Positions 13,399-20,558 of a DNA stretch of 38,026 nucleotides are shown here, one piece after another (the first letter of the stretch is position 1; each line of letters opens with the position of its first letter). Location of the stretch: positions 1 to 38,026 of the IMG/VR virus record IMGVR_UViG_3300031576_000179. One strand, 5' to 3'. This stretch comes from a virus. A program made the translations under genes and the position numbers. Under the pieces are notes generated by a model. That model was not told where the DNA came from, searched no databases, and saw nothing but the letters and a program-made list of their open reading frames with translations.

Positions 13399-14649
13399 GT
13401 GGCAATTACAGCTTTTGGAGATACTGACTATTCGGCGCTATTTAAGCGCCTCTACGGCGAATATGCCGATAATATGTACGGCTCTGGCATTGAAGATCCG
13501 CTTGAAAGTCAGATTCCCAAGAAATTTGACTTCATCGGTGCCGAAATGCACTTCCCAGTTAAGATTGGATTTGGCGGCGGTGTGAGCTTCGGCTCTCTCG
13601 GTACAGCCAATCGTTCGAAGAATGTAGATGTTGTCCTTACTCGCAAAGCAGCTTATGCGCGGCTTAATTTGGATCGTGAAACGATTGTTGCCTCGCGTGG
13701 TAAAGCGGGCGCTTTTAAAGAGGCGACTCAAGAGGAGACGGTAGGTAAAATTCGTTCCTTTACTCGCACTCAGGCGGCTCATCTTTTTAACGATGGCACT
13801 GGTATTTTGGGTCAGCAATCGGGCAATGCTGGTGGCACGGCCGCAGCTCCGACTCTGACAATCCTTAATACTGGCACCTATCGCTTTCGTCAGGGGTTTT
13901 TCGAGGAAGGTGATTATGTCAATGTTCGTACATCGGGCGTAACCCTTCTTACGAGTGTTTGGGAAATTACTGATGTTAATACCTCCACAAGAGTGGTCAC
14001 CTTAGCCCGTCGTCTTGGCTCGGATGATTTAACCACGGTGGGGGGCGGTACTCATGACGTTATCCTTCAGAATGCTCTTAGTGCTGCACCTAGCGGTCTT
14101 ATGAGTGCGGCCAACTTGGATTCGGGAACGCTTTACAGCGTGACTTTCGGTCGAAGATGGTCTCCTTATCAAGATGAATTAGCAACTGCTTCCTTGATTA
14201 CTGTGGATCTGCTCAACAAGGCAGTTCTTCAGATGGATCAAAGAGCTGGGGAGCCGCCCAATCTGATTGTTTTTGCGGTTAAGCAGATGGAGCTTTTCCT
14301 TAATCAACTTGAAGATAAGAAGCGTTACAATTCGGGAGAGCTTAAGAGTAAATCAAACAAGCTCTCTTCAATGGCCGATGTTTCTTTCTCAACGATTGAA
14401 TACATGGGTCCAAGGGGTGTTATCCCGATTGTGTCTTCCCGCTACGTGCGAGATGACACCATTTACTTGGTTAACACCAATAAGATGTTCCGTGCTCATG
14501 CTGAGAAATTTGGATGGTTCGATGAAGATCGCACTGTTCTTCTTAGGCTCCAGGACGAGGATGCTTACGAGGCTCGTTATGGTGGTTACTATGAGAACTA
14601 TTTTAATCCACTTCATGTAGGCAAAATCGACAATTTGGCGACTAGCTAA
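13399..14649 (+). CDS. Major capsid protein
   Basis: This 416-aa protein starts at GTG 13399, with the strongest ribosome binding site in the late arm (TTAGGAGG). The position after the scaffold, its length (P22 coat is 430 aa) and the content fit an HK97-fold coat. There is an N-arm with DTDYSALFKRLYGEYADNMY, a long helix around KATQEETVGKIRSFTRTQAAHLFNDG, beta-rich insertion segments (TGTYRFRQGFFEEGDYVNVRT) and a conserved C-terminal strand set (YLVNTNKMFRAHAEKFGWFDED). A strong GAAA-capped hairpin follows the stop. Confidence 0.85.
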   Translation: MAITAFGDTDYSALFKRLYGEYADNMYGSGIEDPLESQIPKKFDFIGAEMHFPVKIGFGGGVSFGSLGTANRSKNVDVVLTRKAAYARLNLDRETIVASRGKAGAFKEATQEETVGKIRSFTRTQAAHLFNDGTGILGQQSGNAGGTAAAPTLTILNTGTYRFRQGFFEEGDYVNVRTSGVTLLTSVWEITDVNTSTRVVTLARRLGSDDLTTVGGGTHDVILQNALSAAPSGLMSAANLDSGTLYSVTFGRRWSPYQDELATASLITVDLLNKAVLQMDQRAGEPPNLIVFAVKQMELFLNQLEDKKRYNSGELKSKSNKLSSMADVSFSTIEYMGPRGVIPIVSSRYVRDDTIYLVNTNKMFRAHAEKFGWFDEDRTVLLRLQDEDAYEARYGGYYENYFNPLHVGKIDNLATS

Positions 14650-14658
14650 TTAAATTAA

Positions 14659-14683
14659 GGGGAGAGCCCGAAAGGGCCTCCCC
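14659..14683 (+). terminator. Strong hairpin after the capsid gene
   Basis: GGGGAG-(A)-GCCC-GAAA-GGGC-CTCCCC: ten base pairs with one bulged A and a stable GNRA tetraloop, nine bases after the capsid stop. There is no T-run, so it is more likely an mRNA 3'-end stabiliser or partial terminator that raises capsid message levels than a full terminator. Confidence 0.5.
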
Positions 14684-14701
14684 AATCTTCAAGGACAAGC
14701 C

Positions 14702-15043
14702 ATGAAAGATGTAATGTTGTGTGTTCAACCGAGTCCGAGAGTCGTTCCCCTAATTATTGAAGGGGCGGACGGTACTCCGGAAATCACAATGGGAAGCGGT
14801 CACGCAACAGTTGCGGACACCGGCACCGGTATTTACACCGTAACTTTAACCAGGGCCTTTGCAAGAGTTCCCCTTATTTTACTTACTCCGATAATTGCAA
14901 ATACGGGGGATGAGCTTTTTGCAATGCTTCGTTCCGTAGCCGCTGGAAGTTTTATTATAGAACTTTCCGATGATACTGGCGCCCTGACAGATGGGGATGT
15001 GCACGTGATGGTACTGGGCTTTGAGAGTGCTTCGGTAAGATAA
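14702..15043 (+). CDS. Small beta-rich virion protein (decoration-like)
   Basis: This 113-aa protein is made mostly of beta strands. It carries a Gly/Thr-rich repeat texture seen in phage decoration and fibre domains: GSGHATVADTGTGIYTVTLTRAF (about residues 32-54) and FIIELSDDTGALTDGDVHVMVLGFE. It directly follows the capsid gene, where decoration proteins are commonly encoded. No specific family is identified. Its stop TAATG overlaps a 13-codon micro-ORF. Confidence 0.6.
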   Translation: MKDVMLCVQPSPRVVPLIIEGADGTPEITMGSGHATVADTGTGIYTVTLTRAFARVPLILLTPIIANTGDELFAMLRSVAAGSFIIELSDDTGALTDGDVHVMVLGFESASVR

Positions 15044-15084
15044 TGTCATGCGGAATTAGTAAGAAAAAATATAGAAAAAAATGA
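15043..15084 (+). CDS. 13-aa micro-ORF joining two virion genes
   Basis: TAATG overlap with the preceding stop and ATGA overlap with the following start enclose 13 codons, MSCGISKKKYRKK. It is a short, strongly basic peptide with one Cys. The double overlap would allow ribosomes to pass from one virion gene to the next. It may be only a translational coupler. Confidence 0.3.
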   Translation: MSCGISKKKYRKK

Positions 15085-15779
15085 CATTAATTAATGGTTC
15101 ATCCGATAGTTTTTTATCGGGCCACACCAAACTACAACCGGCCACCGTCTCCCCCATCCCCGGGGGAAGGGCCGGTCTTAATGTCATAGCCTTTTCCAGC
15201 ACTATATTAATAGCTACGGAATCTGTTGTTTTAGGAACCGCAACTTCTTTGGTCTCATCGGGCTCAGCCGCCAAGAAGGGTGATCAGTTAAAATTCACTT
15301 CTGGCAGCTTTCTTAATTTAACTTTTGATATTATTGATGTTGCTGGCACTACCTACACACTAGGGCAAAGACTCGCCTCTTCTCCTGCATTTGGGGATAC
15401 ATTTCAAATCTTAAGATATCACCCCCTTATTCTAAATAGCTCTGGCAGCATTACTGCCTCTGGAGACCCCAGCGCCAATACGGTCTTGAAATATACAGAA
15501 GTGACCGGAGTCGGAGTTAGCACATTAACAACGATTGCCACCTATACGGCAATAGCAACAACGAGAGTGAATAGAATTCTGTGTTCAGGGACTGATTATG
15601 CCAAATTTAGGCTTGTTAAAAATAGCGTCATCATAGGAACTCTAAGATCTGGACCTGGTAGAAATATAGAGTTTTTGGTGGATATATCGCTGACCACCGG
15701 GGACATCTTGGATGCCAAGGTGATTCATTTTAATACAGGTTTTACTTCGGATTTTGAAGCTTTAATTTTGGGATTTTAA
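15081..15779 (+). CDS. Virion structural protein, beta-rich
   Basis: This 232-aa Ser/Thr/Gly-rich, beta-strand-rich protein has no transmembrane segment. The C-terminal half (TLTTIATYTAIATTRVNRILCSGTDYAKFRLVKN) looks like a beta-sandwich domain found in phage head or fibre proteins. A module SSGSAAKKGDQLKFTSGSF with LTFDIIDVAGTTYTLGQRL in the middle echoes the capsid protein's insertion domain. It is part of a run of five small virion genes downstream of the capsid. The specific location in the particle is unknown. Confidence 0.55.
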   Translation: MTLINGSSDSFLSGHTKLQPATVSPIPGGRAGLNVIAFSSTILIATESVVLGTATSLVSSGSAAKKGDQLKFTSGSFLNLTFDIIDVAGTTYTLGQRLASSPAFGDTFQILRYHPLILNSSGSITASGDPSANTVLKYTEVTGVGVSTLTTIATYTAIATTRVNRILCSGTDYAKFRLVKNSVIIGTLRSGPGRNIEFLVDISLTTGDILDAKVIHFNTGFTSDFEALILGF

Positions 15780-15789
15780 AGCGACGATT

Positions 15790-16032
15790 ATGGCGGACCT
15801 ACCTATTGTTCAACATCAAAATTGGGATGTCGTCGTTCCGGAAGACGTAAAAAGGCTTTGGCTCGATATGCAAGTTCAAGAATTTAAATCAAGAATCAAT
15901 AGAACAAAACAAGATATTGATGACATGGTAAATGGGAAAGTTTTGGGTTTAAAAGCAAATTTAAAAATGCTCGAACTTAGTCTTCAGGAGTTGGAAAGTA
16001 AACGATCTAGCATTGTTATAAAAGGAGAATAG
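15790..16032 (+). CDS. 80-aa coiled-coil protein
   Basis: It starts MADLPIVQHQNWDVVVPED and continues as one long heptad helix (VQEFKSRINRTKQDIDDM, LKMLELSLQELESKRSS). The N-terminal strand plus coiled coil could link neighbouring virion subunits. It is located between two beta-rich structural genes, ten bases after the first and three before the second. No family is recognised. Confidence 0.6.
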   Translation: MADLPIVQHQNWDVVVPEDVKRLWLDMQVQEFKSRINRTKQDIDDMVNGKVLGLKANLKMLELSLQELESKRSSIVIKGE

Positions 16033-16035
16033 TAT

Positions 16036-17010
16036 ATGGCTGATGGAAGTTTTCCCACATTGGTTTCTTCAGATAGAAATTCCAATAGCGCAACCAATCC
16101 TATTCATGTCCGTTTAACGGATGGAACCGATTCTAGTTTGATTGATGCAAGCGGCAATTTAAACGTAATTGCTCTTGGCACTTTCGCGGAAGATTCGGTG
16201 CACGTTTCGGGAGATAACGGTCTTCAGATTCTAGCTGTTCGTTCCGACGCTGGCGGTTCTTTTGCTTCGGCAACAGGCGATTATACTCCTCTTAGTATTA
16301 CTTCAACTGGAGATTTGAGAGTAAGTCTTGATGGCGAAACCGTAACCGTAACTTTTGCAGATACAAAAGTTGATGATTCGGCTTTTACTGTTGCGGTAGA
16401 TAAGGTATTTCCAGCCGGTTATCTCGCTGACGAGACTGCGACCGATTCTGTGGATGAGGGCGATGTCGGCCTAGCCAGGATGACTTTAGATCGTAAGGTT
16501 CTGACGAGAGTTGTCGGGGCGACTGATGCGAATCGTCTGGACATCACTGCTAGCGGCGAAGCTAAAGTCGATATCACAGCCCAAACACTAACAGCATTAA
16601 AAGTTAGCAAAAACAGCTCGGCAAATAGTGAGACAAATCCAATCTTCGTGCAACCCGTGACAACTGCCGTTTCGGGAGAGGAGATTCACGATTACAACAC
16701 GGGCGCGGCAATCGCTTCCGATGCTACGAGTAATCATGATTATACCGTTGCTGGCACTACATTCTTCCTAAGGAGTCTTATCTTCTCAGCTTCGGGCAGC
16801 ATAAAGGTAGAAGTTCAGACCGGCCCCGTATTAAGTCTTGTTACCAAGGCCGTTGGATTTCTCGGTAGAACCGGAGAAATGCAGCAGATGTTCTTCGATC
16901 CTCCGATTGAAGTTCCTGTTACCTCAACGGGGACCGTGAGAGTTATAAGAACCAATAGGCAGGGTGCTGCCATGGATGTATATACTACAATCATAGGAAG
17001 CGACGTATAG
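16036..17010 (+). CDS. Virion structural protein of a widespread phage type
   Basis: This 324-aa protein is preceded by AAGGAGAA. It carries the pattern NPIHVRLTDGTDSSLIDASGNLNV near the N-terminus, VDDSAFTVAVDKVFPAGYLADE in the middle, and a second copy-like NSETNPIFVQPVTT before a beta-sandwich C-terminus. The NPxxV and DDSAFTV blocks occur in structural proteins of many uncultured podo- and siphoviruses, where they sit between capsid and tail genes. It is probably a head-surface or neck protein. Within one protein the NPI(H/F)V motif appears twice, hinting at an internal duplication. Confidence 0.6.
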   Translation: MADGSFPTLVSSDRNSNSATNPIHVRLTDGTDSSLIDASGNLNVIALGTFAEDSVHVSGDNGLQILAVRSDAGGSFASATGDYTPLSITSTGDLRVSLDGETVTVTFADTKVDDSAFTVAVDKVFPAGYLADETATDSVDEGDVGLARMTLDRKVLTRVVGATDANRLDITASGEAKVDITAQTLTALKVSKNSSANSETNPIFVQPVTTAVSGEEIHDYNTGAAIASDATSNHDYTVAGTTFFLRSLIFSASGSIKVEVQTGPVLSLVTKAVGFLGRTGEMQQMFFDPPIEVPVTSTGTVRVIRTNRQGAAMDVYTTIIGSDV

Positions 17011-17016
17011 GCTTAG

Positions 17017-17193
17017 ATGACTAAAAATAAAAAGGGGGAATCTCCCAAAGAGGTTCCCCCTCAAATCAATTCGGACACATTGAATGTGATTAGAGGCAAT
17101 ATGGATATAGCCACTATTCATCTTTTAACTGCCATTAATACGAATCTTGTAAAGATAATAAATTTGCTATCCAAGAAGGGGCCGGGTGTCTGA
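17017..17193 (+). CDS. 58-aa small phage protein
   Basis: This short gene fills the only gap in the virion operon here. The ATG at 17017 opens MTKNKKGESPKEVPPQ and continues as a helix (TLNVIRGNMDIATIHLLTAI, NLVKIINLL), ending KKGPGV. The last 8 bases overlap the GTG of the next gene. A helical, amphipathic C-terminal part suggests a small assembly or membrane-binding protein. No family is recognised. A strong hairpin is embedded in its first codons (17034-17060). Confidence 0.6.
   Translation: MTKNKKGESPKEVPPQINSDTLNVIRGNMDIATIHLLTAINTNLVKIINLLSKKGPGV
17034..17060 (+). other. Hairpin inside the 5' end of the 58-aa gene
   Basis: GGGGGAA pairs with TTCCCCC around an inner CTC/GAG stem, joined by a T-G wobble, with a 5-base loop. 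This gives about eleven base pairs just after the start codon. It could limit translation of the small gene or mark an mRNA processing site. Confidence 0.4.
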
Positions 17194-17548
17194 CATAACT
17201 ATTGAAAAACATCTTTTTCGAGCCACCACTACTCAGGTCCTTTCTGCTGGCCCTTTAAACTTTACAACCTCGTTCAGTACGGATTTTAGACTTATGGTGA
17301 TTTTCCTTGCCTTTTCTGCAGCGCTTGAAACGGCTCAAACTTTAAAGGTGATTTTTGATAGTAAAAATGGCTCTGGATATGATGTAAAGCTTTTAAATAG
17401 CGCTCTTTCTACTGGAATAACTGATACGTTTTATCAGCCCGCGCAGGATTTGATTTTAGAAGATGGGGATGAAATCAAAGTAACGCTAACCAATACTGGT
17501 ACGCCAAGTATAACCGCACATCTTACCATATTAGCAATTCAAGAGTGA
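17186..17548 (+). CDS. Small virion-type protein, beta-rich
   Basis: This 120-aa protein starts at GTG 17186 (MSDITIEKHLFRATTTQ). It is beta-sandwich-like throughout, with FRLMVIFLAFSAALETAQTLKVIFDSKNGSGYDVKLL and EDGDEIKVTLTNTGTPSITAHLTILAI. Strand periodicity and the DGDEIKV turn are common in phage minor capsid or fibre-associated proteins. It belongs to the block between capsid and the Gly-rich genes. No family assigned. Confidence 0.55.
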   Translation: MSDITIEKHLFRATTTQVLSAGPLNFTTSFSTDFRLMVIFLAFSAALETAQTLKVIFDSKNGSGYDVKLLNSALSTGITDTFYQPAQDLILEDGDEIKVTLTNTGTPSITAHLTILAIQE

Positions 17549-17549
17549 T

Positions 17550-18173
17550 ATGACTTTAATTTTAAACGGACAAACATCTATAAGAATTCTGGAAGAAATA
17601 ACAGAAACGGGAGGACATTATCAATGCTTTGGGGATTATTTAAACGTAACGGCTTTGGGCAAAGCTAATTTTGATTATTCATGGCCAATGCCGATTTCTG
17701 TTTACGGCGCGGCTTTTACTACAACAGGCCCGCACAATGGTGATGAGATTTCTGTAATTGTTGCGCCACAAGTAACTATTGGCACAATCACGCAGGCCGC
17801 CTTGGTGGGCGCCACTATAATTACAGTTTCTCAGTCCGTGATTGACAATATGAGAGTTGGTTATTATTTGACCCTTACTGACGGAGTAAACACTAATGAC
17901 GTGGGAAGATGTAAGGCAATTAACGAAACAAGCCTTACTCTTACTGTGGAAATCGCAACAACTAGCGCTTTCGCCCTGTCCCCGGCCACCTATTGCAAAA
18001 GAGATATTAAATTTATTTCAAATTACAAAATAGAAGCAGCTTGGCAATATGCTATAGGGGCAGTAAAAATTGGCGGTGCCCATGTACCGGCTAATACGAC
18101 TTTAAGATTTCTTTACGACAACAAAAGTGGCGGATCTAAAAAGCTTCCTTTTCATATTGAGTATACATATTGA
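17550..18173 (+). CDS. Virion structural protein, beta-rich
   Basis: This 207-aa protein follows the previous stop by one base, with AAGAG as ribosome binding site. It is mainly beta: ITETGGHYQCFGDYLNV, ISVYGAAFTTTGPHNGDEIS, a TIITVSQSVIDNMRVGYYLTLTDG segment resembling fibre-neck domains, and a C-terminal GAVKIGGAHVPANTTLRFLYDNKSGG strand pair. It is probably a virion surface component; the exact part is not determined. Confidence 0.5.
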   Translation: MTLILNGQTSIRILEEITETGGHYQCFGDYLNVTALGKANFDYSWPMPISVYGAAFTTTGPHNGDEISVIVAPQVTIGTITQAALVGATIITVSQSVIDNMRVGYYLTLTDGVNTNDVGRCKAINETSLTLTVEIATTSAFALSPATYCKRDIKFISNYKIEAAWQYAIGAVKIGGAHVPANTTLRFLYDNKSGGSKKLPFHIEYTY

Positions 18174-18400
18174 TGAAAACGGGCGAACTGTTAGGAATTT
18201 TACTTTTAGGATTTTTACTTGTTTGGGGACTTGTGGATTATCTTGCCTGGAAAAGTGGCTATCAAACCCTTTCCCGGTGGGCAATTAAAGAATCAAAAAA
18301 AAGAAAACATTTCGCTTGGGGAGCTTTAATCGTTATTTTAACATTTTCAATTTGGCTTATTTTTCATCTTGAATTACCAATGATAATTTTAGGAAATTGA
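18173..18400 (+). CDS. Small two-segment membrane protein
   Basis: This 75-aa protein starts at ATG 18173, its first base overlapping the previous TGA. It has two hydrophobic segments (ELLGILLLGFLLVWGLVDYL and WGALIVILTFSIWLIFHL) separated by a basic loop with KESKKRKH. A membrane protein in the middle of a virion operon is unusual; it could be a second holin-type protein or an internal-membrane-interacting factor. Confidence 0.6.
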   Translation: MKTGELLGILLLGFLLVWGLVDYLAWKSGYQTLSRWAIKESKKRKHFAWGALIVILTFSIWLIFHLELPMIILGN

Positions 18401-18401
18401 T

Positions 18402-18782
18402 ATGGCTAATACAGCAACGGCATTAACTGCAGTTCCCATGGGGTGGGGACATACCGGAACGGGTGGGCTCGTGGTTCCTATTGTTGTTACTTTCGATACT
18501 GTTGGGGTCGATCTCACGGTCTACGACACGCCCACGAATGTTTATTGTGCAATTGTTGGCATGCAGTATGGCGAAGCCTCTGCCCATAATCTTATTATTA
18601 AATCAGGATCTCAGACTTTGGTTACATTAGAAATGCCCGTTAGTACTGTTGTTGATGACAGGATTGGGGACGGCTTTAAATGCATAACCAGACTCGGAGA
18701 AGACTTGATTATGCAGGTAACTACGGCAGTGATTTCATCGATGTTAGTTTATGTAACAGAATTTAAAATGTTTAAGTGGTAA
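18402..18782 (+). CDS. 126-aa beta-rich protein
   Basis: Preceded by AGGAAA. The protein is Thr/Val/Gly-rich, with alternating strands (VPIVVTFDTVGVDLTVYDTP, VYCAIVGMQYGEASAHNLIIKSG, LVTLEMPVSTVVDD). It looks like a compact beta-sandwich with no signal peptide or transmembrane helix. It lies between a membrane protein and a secreted Cys-rich protein in the late operon, so a virion role is likely but unproven. Confidence 0.55.
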   Translation: MANTATALTAVPMGWGHTGTGGLVVPIVVTFDTVGVDLTVYDTPTNVYCAIVGMQYGEASAHNLIIKSGSQTLVTLEMPVSTVVDDRIGDGFKCITRLGEDLIMQVTTAVISSMLVYVTEFKMFKW

Positions 18783-18797
18783 TTAAAGGAGAGTGAA

Positions 18798-19205
18798 ATG
18801 AGAAATATTATAACTTGTAGGGGGGTCTTGGTTCTCTTGGCTCTCCTTTTGGTAATTCCGAATGTAGCCAATTCACAGCCCTGTCAAAAACTGGGCAATG
18901 ATGTTTGGTGCGGCGATACAGGCGTTACGACTTTGCAAGCCGGTAGTGGAAAAACTGTTGATGTGACAATTAATAATAGTAAAGTTTCTTCGCTGAGTTC
19001 TACCGGAGAAACATTTTCTGGGACTCTTATCGGCACGGGGACTGCAACTCTGGGTTGGGTCATTGTGGCAGGTGCCAACACTGCCTGCACTACGACTTGT
19101 GTAACTCCCTGTGTATTTGGGGTGAATAATGCCGCAACCGAAGCGGACATCGTTGGCTGTGCTGATGCTACCGCAGATGAATGTCTTTGCGCTGGTGCTT
19201 CGTAA
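18798..19205 (+). CDS. Secreted Cys-rich protein in the virion operon
   Basis: This 135-aa protein has a strong ribosome binding site (AAAGGAGAG) and a clear N-terminal signal peptide (basic start, VLVLLALLLVIP, cut near ANS). The mature part has a GSGKTVDVTINNSKVSS strand region and a C-terminal half with eight cysteines (TACTTTCVTPC, GC, ECLC), suggesting disulfides formed outside the cytoplasm. A signal peptide is out of place for a virion subunit assembled in the cytoplasm. It may instead act in the envelope, for example against superinfection. Function unknown. Confidence 0.65.
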   Translation: MRNIITCRGVLVLLALLLVIPNVANSQPCQKLGNDVWCGDTGVTTLQAGSGKTVDVTINNSKVSSLSSTGETFSGTLIGTGTATLGWVIVAGANTACTTTCVTPCVFGVNNAATEADIVGCADATADECLCAGAS

Positions 19206-19209
19206 TAAA

Positions 19210-19236
19210 CATGGAAGGCCCGCCAGGGCCGCCATG
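19210..19236 (+). repeat. Dispersed hairpin element, copy 2
   Basis: CATGG-AA-GGCCC-GCCA-GGGCC-G-CCATG. The outer stem extends to five pairs and the AA/G internal loop is kept. It lies in the 50-base gap between the secreted Cys-rich gene and the Gly-rich gene. Confidence 0.75.
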
Positions 19237-19255
19237 AGTTTCCAGGGGAAATGAA

Positions 19256-19711
19256 ATGGGTTGGTTCGACTTTCTTCCCGATGTTGGCCTTGGAGATATT
19301 GCCGAAAGTGTTGGCGGTCTCTTTGGAGGTGGCGGCGGTGGTGGGGGTGGCACTAGTGGTGGAGGAGATGGCCTTTTTGATGCTTTTGGAAAATATCTCA
19401 AATCCCCAACTGGCATAGGACAACTCCTCACCACTGGATTGGGGCTCTATGGTCAGGTTACCAAAAGTGACCTGGAAAGAGAACAAAGTGAGGCGGCTTT
19501 GGCAGCTCAGAAGGAAAATGAGAGATTCAAATTTCTAACTGAGCTAGCCAAGCTTAAGTATCTTAAACAGGGAGGGGGCGGCGGTGGGGGCGGTGGTGGC
19601 GCTGGCACCAATAGAAATGCTGAGCTTATTAAAATTCTTTCTGCTGGACAAACCGATATGCAACAAGCGTTAAATGCGTTAACAACCGGCTATGTGAGTG
19701 CATTGAAATAA
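19256..19711 (+). CDS. Gly-rich protein with polyglycine runs
   Basis: This 151-aa protein starts MGWFDFLPDVGLGDIAESV, preceded by AGGGGAA. It has two long glycine tracts (about residues 24-35 and 105-115) flanking a helical segment with GIGQLLTTGLGLYGQVTKSDLEREQSEAALAAQKENERF. Amphipathic helices joined by flexible glycine linkers are typical of phage internal or ejection proteins. It is followed two bases later by the 281-aa gene. The family is not known to me. Confidence 0.55.
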   Translation: MGWFDFLPDVGLGDIAESVGGLFGGGGGGGGGTSGGGDGLFDAFGKYLKSPTGIGQLLTTGLGLYGQVTKSDLEREQSEAALAAQKENERFKFLTELAKLKYLKQGGGGGGGGGGAGTNRNAELIKILSAGQTDMQQALNALTTGYVSALK

Positions 19712-19712
19712 T

Positions 19713-20558
19713 ATGGCTTATGCAAATAAAATGGCTTCTCTAGTAAACTTCACTCCGGAACAATTAGACGTCCTCAAGAATCGTCCAGGAACTGCTAGTG
19801 GTCAATTTGGATCAATTCCTAATATAGAAGCATACTTTGGCAGCCAGCCTAGACCAGTAATAAGGCCGACACCTGAAACGATACCCACTATGCAATCGGG
19901 GACTTTTCAAGCTGCTCAAACCATGGCCCCCGAGCTTCCTATTGGTATGATTGGAAATCAGTTTCAAGGCTTTGGTCAAATTGAAGCACAAAAGCAACAG
20001 GAGCTTCTAAATAGGGCTAGGGATTTGGGCATGCTAGTTCCCTATGGCGAATCAAGATCCCAGGCAGGAAGCCCCCATTTTATACGCCTTCCTGGTCAAA
20101 CTGGTCTTGCCAGCATGTACACATCTGGTGGGCAGTTTAGAAGGGATTTGAAAAATGCTCCACCTCCCATGACTCGGCAATTTGATCCTAGTAGTTTTAA
20201 TCCCGCTGCTCTAAGTGGACACGGCCTTCAGCAGCTAGCTTTCGCCAAGGAAATGGCTGCTGAAGCTGAAAAGGCTAGGATAATGGGCTTAATTCCTGGT
20301 GCAGCTCCCGCTCCAGATATCACCCAAGGATCTCCTGGTATGCGACCGCGAGAAGATAGGGATGGACGACGAAAAAGAAGGCTCGGTCCCACTCCTCCCA
20401 TTGGGCCAACTCCTCAGATTGGACCTCCCTTAACTTTGGCACCAACTCCTCAGATAGGACCACCTTTAACCTTAGCTTCAACTTCCCCCGCGTCTTCTCT
20501 GCAGGCACTCCAAAATGCTTATGCTAAAATCTTCGAAGAGGCCCAAAGATATGGTTAG
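19713..20558 (+). CDS. 281-aa Pro/Gln-rich protein with shared C-terminal module
   Basis: The body is low-complexity and disordered-looking (Pro, Gln, Gly). The C-terminal 75 residues form a module also found at the end of the next gene: a basic cluster GRRKRRLGP, then tandem PTPQIGPPLTLA twice, then SSLQALQNAYAKIFEEAQ. The basic cluster, proline spacer and amphipathic helix suggest a docking tail. It probably encodes an internal or tail-associated virion protein. Its stop overlaps the start of the next gene by eight bases. Confidence 0.55.
   Translation: MAYANKMASLVNFTPEQLDVLKNRPGTASGQFGSIPNIEAYFGSQPRPVIRPTPETIPTMQSGTFQAAQTMAPELPIGMIGNQFQGFGQIEAQKQQELLNRARDLGMLVPYGESRSQAGSPHFIRLPGQTGLASMYTSGGQFRRDLKNAPPPMTRQFDPSSFNPAALSGHGLQQLAFAKEMAAEAEKARIMGLIPGAAPAPDITQGSPGMRPREDRDGRRKRRLGPTPPIGPTPQIGPPLTLAPTPQIGPPLTLASTSPASSLQALQNAYAKIFEEAQRYG

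Noticed and set aside
18884-19486. 200-codon minus-strand frame opposite the secreted Cys-rich and Gly-rich genes
   Set aside because: It is the complement of repeated codons; it crosses an intergenic hairpin, and the plus-strand genes have strong starts.
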